A stretch of 64,000 nucleotides of DNA from Mycobacterium simiae (GCF_010727605.1 NZ_AP022568.1:5270001-5334000); one strand, 5' to 3'. Numbered from the stretch's first letter, positions 24,422 through 36,839 are shown. Numbers and translations are program-made. Notes: generated by a model not told the origin, from the sequence alone.

Positions 24422-25066
24422 ATGAGCATGACCACCGCATCGCGCCAGGACACCTCACGGTTGACCGCAAGGTTCGAACGCGAGGTGATCCCACTGCTTG
24501 ACGATCTGTACATCTGCGCCCGACGTCTGACCCGCAACCACGCAGATGCCGAGGATCTCATTCAGGACACAATGCTTAAGGCTTACAGCCACTTTGGATC
24601 CTGGCGTCACCAGGATGGGAACTTGAAGGGGTGGATCTATCGGATCATGCGCAACACCTGGGTCACCAATCATCGCAAGACGCAGCACCGCCGGGGAGAA
24701 CACCTAAGTTCAGGAATCTCTGATTCGCAACAAGCGGTGCGCGCCCACCACGATAGCTGGGGCCAGTGCCGTTCGGCAGATGTACACGTCCTGGAAGCCG
24801 TGGTCGATGCCGAGGTGACCGCAGCACTCAAGCGGCTCCCCCAGAGTCATCAGACCACGATCTACTACGTCGACGTCCTGGGTTACCGGTACCGGGAGGT
24901 CGCGGACATCATGGGAATCCCGATCGGGACGGTGATGTCGCGACTGCACAGCGCGCGAAGCAAGCTGCGAAAATCACTAGCTGAGCTGGCGCCCAACACG
25001 CTTTCATCGCGCGTGGCTAGTCCCGACCGGCCTCAATTAGCTTGTCCGCCAACCCATACGGATTAG
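24422..25066 (+). CDS. ECF RNA polymerase sigma factor (SigH-like)
   Basis: A 214-residue group 4 sigma factor. Region 2 reads FEREVIPLLDDLYICARRLTRNHADAEDLIQDTMLKAYSHFGSW then LKGWIYRIMRNTWVTNHRKTQ (2.3-2.4). Region 4 is AALKRLPQSHQTTIYYVDVLGYRYREVADIMGIPIGTVMSRLHSARSKLRKSL. The pattern resembles mycobacterial SigH, but no anti-sigma gene follows; the next gene is on the opposite strand and overlaps its 3' end by 50 bases. ATG 24422 is preferred over ATG 24407. Confidence 0.9.
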   Translation: MSMTTASRQDTSRLTARFEREVIPLLDDLYICARRLTRNHADAEDLIQDTMLKAYSHFGSWRHQDGNLKGWIYRIMRNTWVTNHRKTQHRRGEHLSSGISDSQQAVRAHHDSWGQCRSADVHVLEAVVDAEVTAALKRLPQSHQTTIYYVDVLGYRYREVADIMGIPIGTVMSRLHSARSKLRKSLAELAPNTLSSRVASPDRPQLACPPTHTD

Positions 25067-25727
25067 TGAATAGCAACTCATGACCACCAGGCATCTGCAA
25101 GAAGCGGTACAACCCGAGACGTGAAGTCATTATCGGATGCAAAGGAAGCGCAACATCTTCACTGCCGAGGATATAGCTGCGAGGGATGTCAAGAGTGTAA
25201 AACTTCTTCAGATCGAGTGGCTCTGTGATCGGCTGATACGGCTCAGGCGAAAGCCGGTCATAACACGCGCGTGCAAGTTCCAGATCGGCATCATTCATGA
25301 ACGCCTCGCGCCACACGGCAAAGGGCAACGTGATCGTGTTGTCTGCCGATTCGGTGGCGAGCCGATCGAACTGCATCCGGAGAGGAAGAGGAATAGCCTC
25401 GCTGACGCTCTGGCCGTCGTTGAGGACAAATCCACTCACGAACAACAGGCGCCTGATCCGGGCCGACAGGACCTCTGCCGCCTTGCAGATAATCGTTCCC
25501 CCGTAGCTGTGCCCAACCAGAACGATCTCGGCCAAATCATTGGCTTCGATGAACTCGACGACGGACTTGGTTGACTCGGCATGGGTGATCGCCTTACCAA
25601 CCCCGTTGCCGTGGCCGGCGACGGTGGGCGCAAAAGCCCTGTGTCCCAGCGATTCCAAGCGCTCGACGACTCGATCCCAACAAGATCCATCGTGCCAGGA
25701 CCCGTGGACTAATACGAAAGTTAACAT
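25017..25727 (-). CDS. Alpha/beta-hydrolase (esterase-like)
   Basis: A 236-residue alpha/beta-hydrolase. The oxyanion segment is FVLVHGSWHDGSCWD and the nucleophile elbow GHSYGG carries the catalytic Ser. The acid is probably Asp in LGSEDVALP and the base His in PGGHELLF. It resembles small plant-type salicylate/methyl-ester esterases and EstC-like enzymes. The last 50 bases overlap the 3' end of the sigma gene tail to tail. Start ATG 25727 begins directly with the first beta-strand. Confidence 0.87.
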   Translation of the reverse strand: MLTFVLVHGSWHDGSCWDRVVERLESLGHRAFAPTVAGHGNGVGKAITHAESTKSVVEFIEANDLAEIVLVGHSYGGTIICKAAEVLSARIRRLLFVSGFVLNDGQSVSEAIPLPLRMQFDRLATESADNTITLPFAVWREAFMNDADLELARACYDRLSPEPYQPITEPLDLKKFYTLDIPRSYILGSEDVALPLHPIMTSRLGLYRFLQMPGGHELLFTNPYGLADKLIEAGRD

Positions 25728-25914
25728 GACGAGATAGACGCCTACGGCAGGCACAATTATTCACCAGAAGCCAGCCCCCGCCTGCACCTCGTCCACAACC
25801 ATCGTCGGAGATGTGAGAAGCTGCCGAATGCGAGCGGTTTCTACAACCATCGGATAGTTAGAACGTCCTGGTGTGACCGCATCCGATCGGCAGCCCCACT
25901 GTGCCCTGGCTGAC

Positions 25915-25929
25915 ACCAGCCGCGCTGGT
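25915..25929. terminator. Short hairpin downstream of mimR
   Basis: ACCAGC-CGC-GCTGGT followed on the plus strand by CTTT. It lies 12 bases beyond the mimR stop. Possible weak terminator. Confidence 0.3.
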
Positions 25930-25940
25930 CTTTACCGGTG

Positions 25941-27704
25941 TCACGCGATTCCGAATTCTTTGATCTTGCGGTAGATCGTGGCGCGCGACATCCCCAGCGA
26001 TTGGGCGGCGTCAGCTTTGCTTCCGTTGTTGTCCAACAGGCTGCGTACGATGGCGTCGCGCTCCAAGGATTCGAGGTGGGTGAGCTTGCGGCGAGCTAAT
26101 GACCGGCACTCTGCGGGCAATTTGTCTACGCCGATGACGCCAAATCGCTGCACCGCCAGTGTTGCGGCCAACACCTTGCGTAGCTGCGCGACGTTACCTG
26201 GCCACGGGAGCTTGGCGAGTTGGCGCATGGCCTCGGAAGCGAGGCTCACGTTTGCGCCCTTAGTCAACTCCCGTAGTAGTTGCGGCACAAGGTCTTCGAG
26301 GTCCTCAATGCGGTGTCGCAGGGCCGGCATAGTGACGGTGTGGAGGAAGAAGGGCAAGACCAACATGTCCACCAGCGTCGGGCGCGTGCCACTGGAGATC
26401 GTTGCCGCAACCCAGCCGTGGCCGGCGCGGGTTTGCAAGACGGCGCCCAGGCTCTCGAGCGTCTCGTCGGGCAATTCGTCGAGATTGGCGATGACGACGG
26501 CGAAGTCGTCGCCAATCGCTGTCTCGGCCTCTACCTCGGACATGAAATCGTCGGCGTTGTCGAAGTCCGAGTACCGGAGCACACGTATGGTGCGTTCGGG
26601 AGTGATGTGCTGCGCCACCGCCTGAGCCAAAGTGGAGCGTCCGGATCCACTCTCACCTTCTATGACTACCCAGTCGCGTTCCCGGTAGCAGCGCTCCACC
26701 TGCTGGCAGCTGCGCCGCCAAGCGCTGCTGCGACCGGCCAATCGCGGGATCGACTGAATTGCTCTGCGCTGTGCCGCAGTGGCTTTGGCGACTGGCTGCA
26801 TTTGTACGTGAAACACAGCATTGCGTTCGTGACCGCGCACTGGGATGTACTCGGCGACTGAAATTCTCATCGTCGTAGCGCTGGGCAGCGTCACGACCGC
26901 GGTTGCCGTGGTTGCCGCCCCGGCCAGCTCCGTTGCGTGATCCAACAGTGCCGTCTGGTCGGCGGCATCAAGCATCTGGCGCAGGTACGAATTCATCAGC
27001 ACAATGTCGCCGCCAATGGCCAGCACGCCACCGGGATACCGGCGGCTCTGCCGGTGGTAGGCCTCAAGCAGCGCGGTCTCGCTTTCGCTGGCCAGGGCGC
27101 TGATCCTATCCTCGATCTGATGGCTGGCGCTCTTCGCCAGAACAAGCAGGAGCGGGTCGGAACGGCTAGCCCAGCACGTGAGATCTACGGCGCCCAGTAC
27201 CCTACCCGTAATCGGATCGCGAATAGGCGAGCCTGCGCATGCGAGGTGGCTCAACGCGCCTATGTAGTGTTCGCTGCCTCGGATAAACGTTGGAGCGCCG
27301 ATGGTCAGCGCAGTACCAATTCCGTTGGTACCCGTGAACTCTTCGGCGTAACTGTAACCGGGCGCTAGCTGCACCTTATCGAGCGCTCTTACCAACTTGG
27401 TGTCGGCAGCAACCCGTTCAACCACCAGTCCGTCTGGCGACGTCAGAATGACGCTGATGTCCTGAGGCTCCAGGTCGTCGGCTAGCGCCTTCAGCACCGG
27501 ACTCGCAGCGCGGATGAGAACGGTGTCGGTATCCGGAACGCGGACGTAATTCAGGTAGACGCGATCGGGATGGACATGCAGCATGCGCGATCGTTGCCAG
27601 GAACTTGCCACCTTTGGCGAAACAACGTCTACGCTCAGCTTCCCGGTAGTAAGGAACTGTTCTCTGGCGCGTTGCAATTCGGCGGCACCGTGTGCCTTCG
27701 ACAT
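25941..27704 (-). CDS. mimR: MimR-like AAA+/Fis-type activator of the monooxygenase operon
   Basis: A 587-residue AcoR-type activator. The N-terminal ~280 residues contain a GAF-like sensor (YSYAEEFTGTNGIGTALTIGAP). The AAA+ part has Walker A GESGSGRST, and the C-terminus has a Fis-type HTH (IVRSLLDNNGSKADAAQSLGMSRATIYRKIKEFGIA). The sigma-54 contact loop GAFTGA is absent, as expected in mycobacteria that lack sigma-54. In M. smegmatis and M. goodii, MimR activates mimABCD in response to acetone. Position next to divergent mimA supports the name. ATG 27704 follows GAGGG; ATG 27749 is an alternative. Confidence 0.85.
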   Translation of the reverse strand: MSKAHGAAELQRAREQFLTTGKLSVDVVSPKVASSWQRSRMLHVHPDRVYLNYVRVPDTDTVLIRAASPVLKALADDLEPQDISVILTSPDGLVVERVAADTKLVRALDKVQLAPGYSYAEEFTGTNGIGTALTIGAPTFIRGSEHYIGALSHLACAGSPIRDPITGRVLGAVDLTCWASRSDPLLLVLAKSASHQIEDRISALASESETALLEAYHRQSRRYPGGVLAIGGDIVLMNSYLRQMLDAADQTALLDHATELAGAATTATAVVTLPSATTMRISVAEYIPVRGHERNAVFHVQMQPVAKATAAQRRAIQSIPRLAGRSSAWRRSCQQVERCYRERDWVVIEGESGSGRSTLAQAVAQHITPERTIRVLRYSDFDNADDFMSEVEAETAIGDDFAVVIANLDELPDETLESLGAVLQTRAGHGWVAATISSGTRPTLVDMLVLPFFLHTVTMPALRHRIEDLEDLVPQLLRELTKGANVSLASEAMRQLAKLPWPGNVAQLRKVLAATLAVQRFGVIGVDKLPAECRSLARRKLTHLESLERDAIVRSLLDNNGSKADAAQSLGMSRATIYRKIKEFGIA

Positions 27705-27770
27705 AATCAATAAGACCCTCGGTTCTGACGAAAGTGCATTCGACAGCATAGCCCCGTGCGGACGTGATGC

Positions 27771-27789
27771 ACGTCTCGATTTGAGACGT
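27771..27789. promoter_or_regulatory. GTCTC-N5-GAGAC palindrome A (mimR side)
   Basis: ACGTCTC-GATTT-GAGACGT, 7-base perfect arms, 67 bases before the mimR start. It shares its core with sites at 28006, 35537 and 45009. Candidate MimR binding site. Confidence 0.6.
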
Positions 27790-28005
27790 ATGTGATCCTG
27801 CCTGCACCTGCGGGTGGGAATTGTGCCGTGACGTCGGGGTCGGAATTCCGGCGGACGTTGGGTTGCACTTGCCAGGCCTTGACCGCCATCCGCTGGCGCC
27901 TACCACCGGCCGGTGGCGTCCTGCCCGATGCGCTGGTCGCACGACCATCAACGCTGTATTGGAGTCCCGAGCCCCCGATCATTCGATCGGAGCTGGTGTG
28001 GCCCC

Positions 28006-28022
28006 CGTCTCAGACTGAGACG
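28006..28022. promoter_or_regulatory. GTCTC-N5-GAGAC palindrome B (mimA side)
   Basis: CGTCTCAGACTGAGACG is a perfect palindrome around one base, ending 81 bases before the mimA start, a normal place for an activator of mimA. Same core as site A. Confidence 0.65.
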
Positions 28023-28103
28023 TCGGCGCGTTGGGTCACGTGTTTGCATTTCTACCACCGCTCTTTGCCGGGATAACGAGGCATACACACAGGAAGGCGC
28101 ACT

Positions 28104-29735
28104 ATGAGTAGGCAGAGCCTGACGAAAGCTCACGCGAAGATCACTGAACTGTCATGGGAGCCCACATTCGCCACCCCCGCGACGCGGTTCGGAACCGATT
28201 ACACCTTCGATAAAGCCCCGAAAAAGGACCCTCTCAAGCAAATCATGAGGTCCTATTTTCCGATGGAAGAAGAGAAGGATAATCGTGTCTTCGGCGCGAT
28301 GGATGGTGCTATCCGTGGCAACATGTTCCGTCAAGTACAGCAGCGCTGGATTGAATGGCAAAAGTTGTTCTTGGCGATCATTCCGTTTCCCGAAATCTCG
28401 GCGGCACGCGCCATGCCGATGGCGATCGGCGCCGTACCGAACCCCGAGATTCACAACGGGCTGGCGGTACAGATGATCGACGAGGTCCGCCACTCGACGA
28501 TCCAGATGAACCTCAAAAAGCTGTACATGAACAATTACATCGACCCCGCCGGATTCGACATCACCGAAAAGGCTTTCGGCAACTGCTACGCCTCGACTAT
28601 CGGGCGGCAGTTCGGTGAGGGTTTCATCACCGGCGATGCCATAACCGCAGCGAACATCTACCTGACCGTAGTCGCCGAAACAGCCTTCACCAATACGCTT
28701 TTCGTCGCCATGCCGGACGAGGCCGCAGCCAACGGCGACTATCTGTTGCCAACGGTGTTCCATTCAGTCCAGTCGGACGAGTCGCGGCACATATCCAATG
28801 GCTACTCGATCCTCCTGATGGCGTTGGCCGATGAGCGCAACCGGCCGCTGCTGGAACGCGATTTGCGTTACGCGTGGTGGAACAACCATTGCGTCGTCGA
28901 CGCGGCCATCGGCACGTTCATCGAGTACGGCACGAAGGACCGGCGCAAGGATCGCGAAAGCTACGCGGAGATGTGGCGTCGCTGGATCTACGACGACTAC
29001 TACCGCAGCTATCTGCTTCCCCTCGAGAAGTACGGTCTCACCATCCCCCACGACCTTGTCGAAGAGGCATGGAGGCGCATCGTCGACAAGAGCTATGTGC
29101 ACGAGGTTGCCAGGTTCTTCGCCACCGGCTGGCCGGTGAACTACTGGCGCATAGACCCGATGACCGATGAGGACTTCGAGTGGTTCGAAGAAAAGTACCC
29201 GGGCTGGTACTCGAAGTTCGGCCGCTGGTGGGAAAACTACAACCGGCTGGCCTACCCGGGGCGCAACAAGCCGATCGCCTTCGAGGATGTCGACTACGTG
29301 TACCCGCACCGCTGCTGGACTTGCATGGTGCCCTGCCTGATCCGTGGTGACATGATCACGGACAAGGTCGACGGTCAGTGGCGCACCTACTGCTCGGAAA
29401 CCTGTCATTGGACCGACACGGTCGCCTTCCGCAGCGAGTACGAGGGCCGGCCGACTCCGAACATGGGCCGCCTCACTGGGTTCCGCGAGTGGGAGACGCT
29501 GCACCACGGCGGCGATCTTGCCGACATCGTCAGCAACCTGGGATATGTGCGAGACGATGGCAAGACGCTCATCCCTCAGCCGCACCTGCACCTCGACGAT
29601 CCGTCGAAGATGTGGACCCTCGACGACATCCGCGGCAATACGTTCAACAGCCCCAACGTATTGCTCAATGAGATGAGCGACGAGGAGCGCCAAGCCCATC
29701 TGGCGGATTACTGCGCCGGCGTCGGCCACCACTGA
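28104..29735 (+). CDS. mimA: Binuclear-iron monooxygenase large (alpha) subunit
   Basis: A 543-residue hydroxylase subunit of the propane/phenol-type soluble diiron monooxygenases. The diiron helices carry the two E-x-x-H motifs, EVRH (about residue 126) and DESRH (about 230), in [24 protein letters not shown] Cys-rich C-terminal segment ([10 protein letters not shown] ... YCSETCHW) is typical of MimA/PrmA. It oxidises propane to 2-propanol and, in related strains, acetone, phenol and cyclohexanone. AGGAAGG precedes the ATG. It is first in the mimABCD operon and folds with help from MimG. Confidence 0.95.
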   Translation: MSRQSLTKAHAKITELSWEPTFATPATRFGTDYTFDKAPKKDPLKQIMRSYFPMEEEKDNRVFGAMDGAIRGNMFRQVQQRWIEWQKLFLAIIPFPEISAARAMPMAIGAVPNPEIHNGLAVQMIDEVRHSTIQMNLKKLYMNNYIDPAGFDITEKAFGNCYASTIGRQFGEGFITGDAITAANIYLTVVAETAFTNTLFVAMPDEAAANGDYLLPTVFHSVQSDESRHISNGYSILLMALADERNRPLLERDLRYAWWNNHCVVDAAIGTFIEYGTKDRRKDRESYAEMWRRWIYDDYYRSYLLPLEKYGLTIPHDLVEEAWRRIVDKSYVHEVARFFATGWPVNYWRIDPMTDEDFEWFEEKYPGWYSKFGRWWENYNRLAYPGRNKPIAFEDVDYVYPHRCWTCMVPCLIRGDMITDKVDGQWRTYCSETCHWTDTVAFRSEYEGRPTPNMGRLTGFREWETLHHGGDLADIVSNLGYVRDDGKTLIPQPHLHLDDPSKMWTLDDIRGNTFNSPNVLLNEMSDEERQAHLADYCAGVGHH

Positions 29736-29748
29736 TTCAAGTCTCATC

Positions 29749-29803
29749 GGTACCGGTTGGCTGCGGTTCCTTTCCTTACCGGGTGCTGCAGCCAACCGGT
29801 ACC
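29749..29803 (+). promoter_or_regulatory. Long intercistronic hairpin between mimA and mimB
   Basis: GGTACCGGTTGGCTGC (29749-29764) and its exact reverse complement (29788-29803) make a 16-base stem with a 23-base loop, 13 bases after the mimA stop. Such stems protect upstream mRNA or attenuate downstream transcription, which would yield more hydroxylase than reductase. Confidence 0.75.
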
Positions 29804-29833
29804 CCCGTACATACCGACTGTGTAGGTGAATTC

Positions 29834-30880
29834 GTGAGCGACATCCACCGTGTGAACTTCGAGCCCGTCGACCTCCAGATGGAAGTGGCCGAGGACGAAA
29901 ACATTCTCGACGCCGCCTTCCGTCAGGGCATCCATCTGATGCATGGATGTCGGGAGGGTCGGTGCTCGGCGTGCAAGTCTTACCTGCTCGACGGCGACGT
30001 TCAGATGAGTAATTATTCGACCTTTGCCTGCAACGACGCGGAAGTCGAAGAAGGCTACGTGCTGCTCTGCAGGTCTCACGCGTTCAGTGACTGCACGATC
30101 GAGCTGTTGAATTTCGATGCGGACGAGTTGCTCCACGGTGTGCCGATCCAGCGGGTCCGCACCCGGGTGACAGCGTTGGATGCGATGACGCGCGACATCG
30201 TCTCGCTGCGAGTGGAAGCCGTCGAGCCACCCACCTTCGAGTTCAAACCGGGACAATACGCCGACATCTATATCCCCCAGACTGAGGAACACCGCTCGTT
30301 TTCCATGGCGAGTACCCAAGCGCAGCCCGGCCACGTCGAGTTCCTGATCAAGAAATACCCAGGCGGCAAATTCTCCGGCTTGCTTGAAGACGGCATCAGG
30401 GTCGGGGACGAGCTGACGTTAGCGGGGCCGTACGGCACCTCGACCCTCAAGGACGGCCACGTTCTACCTGTGGTGTGCGTGGCCGGCGGCGCCGGGATGG
30501 CGCCGATACTGTCGATTCTGCGCCACATGAGCGAGACAGCCAGCAAGCGCCCGGTGCACTTCTACTACGGGGCGCGCACCCCTGCGGATCTCTTCTATCT
30601 CCCCGAGATAGTCGAAATAGGCCGAGCTCTAAGGGATTTCGTTTTTACCGTGTGCCTCTCTGAGTCGAGGAACGGCGACGTGTTACCAGACACGGTCACC
30701 GTTGAAGACGGCAACGTGACCGACGTCGTCGCCCGGAATGAGGGCGACATGACCAAGAGTGACGTGTATATCTGCGGACCCCCGCCCATGGTTGATGCGG
30801 CGCTGGCACTACTTGACAGCTTGGCTGTCCCCAAGGGGCAGATCTTCTACGACAAATTCACCAGTCCGCTCTTCGAATGA
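29834..30880 (+). CDS. mimB: Monooxygenase reductase, ferredoxin-FAD/NAD
   Basis: A 348-residue electron-transfer protein. The N-terminal [2Fe-2S] ferredoxin domain has CREGRCSACKSYL and a distal Cys in VLLCRSH. It is followed by an FAD-binding domain (HRSFSMAST) and an NAD(P)H domain (VAGGAGMAPILSILRHM, YICGPPPMVDAAL). It passes electrons from NAD(P)H to MimA. GTG 29834 gives the same N-terminus as known MimB proteins (SDIHRVNFEPVD); the frame is open further upstream but runs through the hairpin region. Confidence 0.93.
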   Translation: MSDIHRVNFEPVDLQMEVAEDENILDAAFRQGIHLMHGCREGRCSACKSYLLDGDVQMSNYSTFACNDAEVEEGYVLLCRSHAFSDCTIELLNFDADELLHGVPIQRVRTRVTALDAMTRDIVSLRVEAVEPPTFEFKPGQYADIYIPQTEEHRSFSMASTQAQPGHVEFLIKKYPGGKFSGLLEDGIRVGDELTLAGPYGTSTLKDGHVLPVVCVAGGAGMAPILSILRHMSETASKRPVHFYYGARTPADLFYLPEIVEIGRALRDFVFTVCLSESRNGDVLPDTVTVEDGNVTDVVARNEGDMTKSDVYICGPPPMVDAALALLDSLAVPKGQIFYDKFTSPLFE

Positions 30881-30922
30881 CCCAAATCCGCTGCACAGCA
30901 CCAGAACCGAAAGGAAATAACG

Positions 30923-32023
30923 GTGACAACTTCCGAGAAGAGGCGCAGTTTCCCCAAGATCGAGCTAACTGATGCGGAGGCGGGCGCGCTGGAATTTCCC
31001 AGCTCCAAGAGCCGACAGTTCAGCTATTTCAAGCCGGCGAAGTTACGGGCAACCGTGTATGAAGACGTCACCGTCGACGTGCAGCCCGACCCGGAACGCC
31101 ACCTGACCCAAGGCTGGATTTACGGATTCGGCAATGGGCCCGGCGGCTATCCGCAGGAATGGACGGCCGCGAGGTCATCGAATTGGCATGCGTTTCGCGA
31201 TCCCAATGAGGAATGGGAACAGACGATCTACCGCAACAACTCCGCGGTGGTGCGCCAGACCAGCTTGAGCTTGCAGAACGCAAAGCGCGCACGCGCGTAC
31301 GAAGGGTTCAATTCCGCGTGGCTGAAATTCTTGGCGCACAACGTGGGGGCGTGGATGCACGCGGAGAACGGTCTTGCACTGCACGTCTTCACCGCCATCC
31401 AGCGGTCAGCCCCCACCAACATGATCAATAATGCGGTTTCGGTGACCGCGGCCCACAAGCTGCGATTCGCTCAAGACTTGGCGCTGTTCAACCTCGACCT
31501 GTCCGAGGAGGTCAACGACTTCGACGGACAAGCACACAAAGAGATCTGGCAGTCCGCCCCGGAGTGGCAGCCTACCCGCGAGGTCGTCGAGCGGCTGACC
31601 GCGGTCGAGGATTGGTGTGAGCTGTTGTTCGCGACCAACGTCGTCTTCGAACAGCTAGTCGGTTGCTTGTTCCGCAGCGAGTTGGTGATGCAGATCGCGG
31701 CACGCAATGGTGACTACATCACGCCGACAATTGTCGGTACCGGCGAACATGACTACGACCGCGACCTGACCTACACTCGCGAACTCCTCCGACTTCTGAC
31801 CCGTGATGAGAAGTTCGGTGATTCCAACAAAGCACTTTTCGGCAACTGGTTGGCGATATGGACGCCACGTTGTCTCGACGCGGCTCATGCGCTGCAGCCG
31901 CTGTGGTCGCAGCCCGCGGACAAGGGTCTCACGTTCGCATCAAGTCTTGGCGCAGCCGAAGGAAAATTCACCTCCCTGCTCGAATCGATCGAGCTGGACA
32001 TCCCGAAGGAGCTGAAGAAGTGA
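30923..32023 (+). CDS. mimC: Monooxygenase small (beta) subunit
   Basis: A 366-residue beta subunit of the diiron hydroxylase ([77 protein letters not shown]). It has the same helical fold as MimA but no complete metal ligand set, as in the family. It assembles with MimA as the hydroxylase core. It starts at GTG behind GAAAGGAA, and its stop overlaps the mimD start. Confidence 0.93.
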   Translation: MTTSEKRRSFPKIELTDAEAGALEFPSSKSRQFSYFKPAKLRATVYEDVTVDVQPDPERHLTQGWIYGFGNGPGGYPQEWTAARSSNWHAFRDPNEEWEQTIYRNNSAVVRQTSLSLQNAKRARAYEGFNSAWLKFLAHNVGAWMHAENGLALHVFTAIQRSAPTNMINNAVSVTAAHKLRFAQDLALFNLDLSEEVNDFDGQAHKEIWQSAPEWQPTREVVERLTAVEDWCELLFATNVVFEQLVGCLFRSELVMQIAARNGDYITPTIVGTGEHDYDRDLTYTRELLRLLTRDEKFGDSNKALFGNWLAIWTPRCLDAAHALQPLWSQPADKGLTFASSLGAAEGKFTSLLESIELDIPKELKK

Positions 32024-32391
32024 CCACCCAATCAAACGGGGCTATGCAGTTCGGATCCGCGGTCGAGCGTTCCAACAAATGTGGTGTGACACTGATGAAT
32101 ACCCAGGTCGGCCGCACGGTAGCCGATGTCATGGGCGGCAAGGACGGCGTGTCGTTGGTGGAGTATCCGTCGATGATCCGGGTAGACGGCGAGAATTTGC
32201 TCGATTTCGACTATGTCGAGCTAACCGGCGCACTCGGTGAAGAATTCGACGGCTCCGTGTTCGAGGAGATCAGTTCGACTCACTACGGTCGCATGGTTCA
32301 TCTCGACGACAGGACGTTGCTGTTCGCCAATCCGGAGGATGCCGCGGAGTACATCGGCTTTGACCTCATCGCCAAATCGCCGGGCAAGTAA
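32020..32391 (+). CDS. mimD: Monooxygenase coupling/effector protein
   Basis: A 123-residue MmoB/DmpM-type regulatory protein without cofactors ([51 protein letters not shown]). It modulates access of substrate and O2 to the diiron centre. The GTG overlaps the mimC stop (GTGA). A longer frame upstream runs inside mimC and is not used. Confidence 0.93.
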   Translation: MTTQSNGAMQFGSAVERSNKCGVTLMNTQVGRTVADVMGGKDGVSLVEYPSMIRVDGENLLDFDYVELTGALGEEFDGSVFEEISSTHYGRMVHLDDRTLLFANPEDAAEYIGFDLIAKSPGK

Positions 32392-32497
32392 TGATTTTGA
32401 GGATGGAACGGATGCCGGCTCCCGCGCAGGTGAGCGGTTGAAGTCCCAAGGGTGTATGGCGACTAATGCTGCGGGGCCATCCCGATTGCCACGGCAA

Positions 32498-32517
32498 CGA
32501 CCGGTCCGCACCGGTCG
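32498..32517 (+). promoter_or_regulatory. Intercistronic hairpin between mimD and the alcohol dehydrogenase gene
   Basis: CGACCGGT-CCGC-ACCGGTCG, an 8-base stem with a 4-base loop, 42 bases before the dehydrogenase start in a 168-base gap. It may be a processing or attenuation signal. Confidence 0.5.
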
Positions 32518-32559
32518 CGGTTACGCCTACATTCACCGATACAGAACGAGGAGTCCACA

Positions 32560-35266
<2,707 letters not shown>

Positions 35267-35761
35267 CGAACTACCCATGTGCACAACAGATTTGACCGAC
35301 GGCACGAATCGCGTGGTCTATTCGGCCGCGCCGACAGAGACTGATTCAGTACTGAAGGATGCGAATCAAACACCACCACAGGGTGATCCGTCGATTCACG
35401 CTCGCCAGACACCATGCCGGCTGCTGCGACGGTCGGGAGCTGTTGGGGCTCGACGCGCTTCGCGCCCAATCGCGTCCTGCGCTGGACGGCCTAACTTGGA
35501 CACCAAATGGGCCCCGAGTCGGCGAGTCGGTGTTACGTCTCAGAGTGAGACCCGCGCCTGGCCGAGCACAGCGTTGAATCGCACTGTGCATCGTCCCTGT
35601 CGGCGCTGCACTAGTGACGCACATGAGACGCACCCATAAACACAGACGACACAACGACAGATCATCCAGTAATGAATGACCGGCGCTGTATGGCGTTCGG
35701 GATCGGCAACAAAGCTGGGGCCCGATTGTTCCAGCTTCCAACATTTACAAGGAACTCAGTT
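35267..35761. other. Intergenic region between mimG and PEBP gene
   Basis: A 495-base stretch without a convincing gene. It contains palindrome C (35537-35551) and AAGGA 8 bases before the PEBP start. Probably holds a second promoter for the downstream genes. Confidence 0.5.
35537..35551. promoter_or_regulatory. GTCTC-N5-GAGAC palindrome C
   Basis: GTCTCAGAGTGAGAC, 6-base perfect arms, matches site B except for the central bases. It lies 210 bases before the PEBP gene, which suggests MimR also activates the downstream dehydrogenase genes. Confidence 0.6.
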
Positions 35762-36298
35762 ATGGCTACACGTCCACCTCTTCCCTTCGAATTCTTGCCA
35801 GCGGTGCCAACATTCACAGTTAAAAGCGCTGACATCACCGACGGTCAGCCGTTACCAAAGCCGCATGCCTCGGGGCGGTTGGGCGCCGGTGGCGAGGACC
35901 TCTCCCCGGAACTGTCCTGGTCCGGATTTCCCCAGGAGACGAAAAGTTTTGCCGTCACTTGCTACGATCCAGACGCTCCGACGCAAAGCGGATTCTGGCA
36001 CTGGGCGGTTGCCGACCTTCCCGCGACAATAACCGAGCTGCCGACCGGTGCGGGCACGCCCGGCAGCCCGGATCTGCCCAACGGCGCTCTCGCCCTTGCC
36101 AACGACGCCGGCATCCGCGGATACATAGGAGCTGCTCCCCCCGCTGGACACGGCCCTCATCGCTACATCTTCACCGTGCACGCCGTTGACACCGCGAATC
36201 TTGGCCTTGCGGCCGAGGCAACCCCGGCCTATCTCGGTTTCAACCTGTTCAGCCACACCGTGGCGCGCGGGATCATCATCGCAACTTTCGAGCAGTAG
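35762..36298 (+). CDS. PEBP family protein (YbhB/YbcL, Raf-kinase-inhibitor-like)
   Basis: A 178-residue phosphatidylethanolamine-binding-protein fold. Key blocks are [40 protein letters not shown] (DPDAP anion site and HW), [21 protein letters not shown], and a conserved C-terminal HTVARG. Bacterial PEBPs have no established single activity; some act on small ligands. ATG 35762 is chosen for its ribosome site. It stands just upstream of a probable two-subunit alcohol dehydrogenase, so a part in handling the substrate or enzyme is conceivable. Confidence 0.85.
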   Translation: MATRPPLPFEFLPAVPTFTVKSADITDGQPLPKPHASGRLGAGGEDLSPELSWSGFPQETKSFAVTCYDPDAPTQSGFWHWAVADLPATITELPTGAGTPGSPDLPNGALALANDAGIRGYIGAAPPAGHGPHRYIFTVHAVDTANLGLAAEATPAYLGFNLFSHTVARGIIIATFEQ

Positions 36299-36343
36299 TG
36301 AAGTTTCAACGACACAAAGCCGAGCGACAGAAAGGTACTGACA

Positions 36344-36805
36344 GTGAGCGATCAACGAGAGTTCTTGTTCCAGTCCTTGCTGCCGGCTGAGGCGGCCAAC
36401 CTGGTCGCCGTGATGACAAGCATTGTCCCCCACCATGACCCGCAGCTCCGGGACACAGTTTGGTACACGGCCCTGGCTTACGACGCGCGCTTGGCATCAG
36501 ACAACAAGCTGCGAACTGAAATCCGAGGCCAGCTAATGGAACTCGACAAGGGTGCCGTCGCGGCAGGGGCGACTTCTTTCAGCGAGGCCATCCCCGAGCT
36601 GCAGACAATGCTGCTGGAGTCGATACAGCACACGGCACTGTTTCAGAATCTCGTATACGCGGTGGTGGTGGATTTCTATAACCGCTATAGCGTCTGGGAA
36701 GCCATTGGCTTCCCAGGATTAGCCCAGCGTGACGGGCAGGGCTACATCAACCGTGGATTTGACGTCGTTGCTTGGAACATGTCCACAGTCCGAACAGAAC
36801 GCTAG
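36344..36805 (+). CDS. Probable small subunit of a GMC dehydrogenase (gluconate 2-dehydrogenase subunit 3-like)
   Basis: A 153-residue helical protein (FLFQSLLPAEAANLVAVMTSIVPHH ... LMELDKGAVAAGATSFSEAIPELQTMLLESIQHTALFQNLVYAVVVDFYNRYSVWEAIGFPGLAQRDGQGYINRGFD). The C-terminal YNRYSVWEAIGFPG block and its place 34 bases before a GMC flavoprotein resemble the small subunits of gluconate 2-dehydrogenase-type enzymes. No signal peptide is present, so the complex would be cytosolic. It starts at GTG behind AGAAAGG. Identification rests mainly on context and the C-terminal pattern. Confidence 0.6.
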   Translation: MSDQREFLFQSLLPAEAANLVAVMTSIVPHHDPQLRDTVWYTALAYDARLASDNKLRTEIRGQLMELDKGAVAAGATSFSEAIPELQTMLLESIQHTALFQNLVYAVVVDFYNRYSVWEAIGFPGLAQRDGQGYINRGFDVVAWNMSTVRTER

Positions 36806-36839
36806 AGACAAAATAGCGCAACAAAGAAGGTGAAAGAAG

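Noticed and set aside
25941..27704. Sigma-54-dependent activator call for MimR
   Set aside because: The GAFTGA loop is absent and mycobacteria lack sigma-54; kept as an AcoR-like activator only.
28764..29795. Long open frame antisense to mimA
   Set aside because: High-GC shadow of mimA with no ribosome site or family similarity; mimA itself is certain.
36801..36818. CGCTA ... TAGCG hairpin at the end of the small-subunit gene
   Set aside because: Only five paired bases and overlapping the stop codon; too weak to call a terminator inside an apparent operon.
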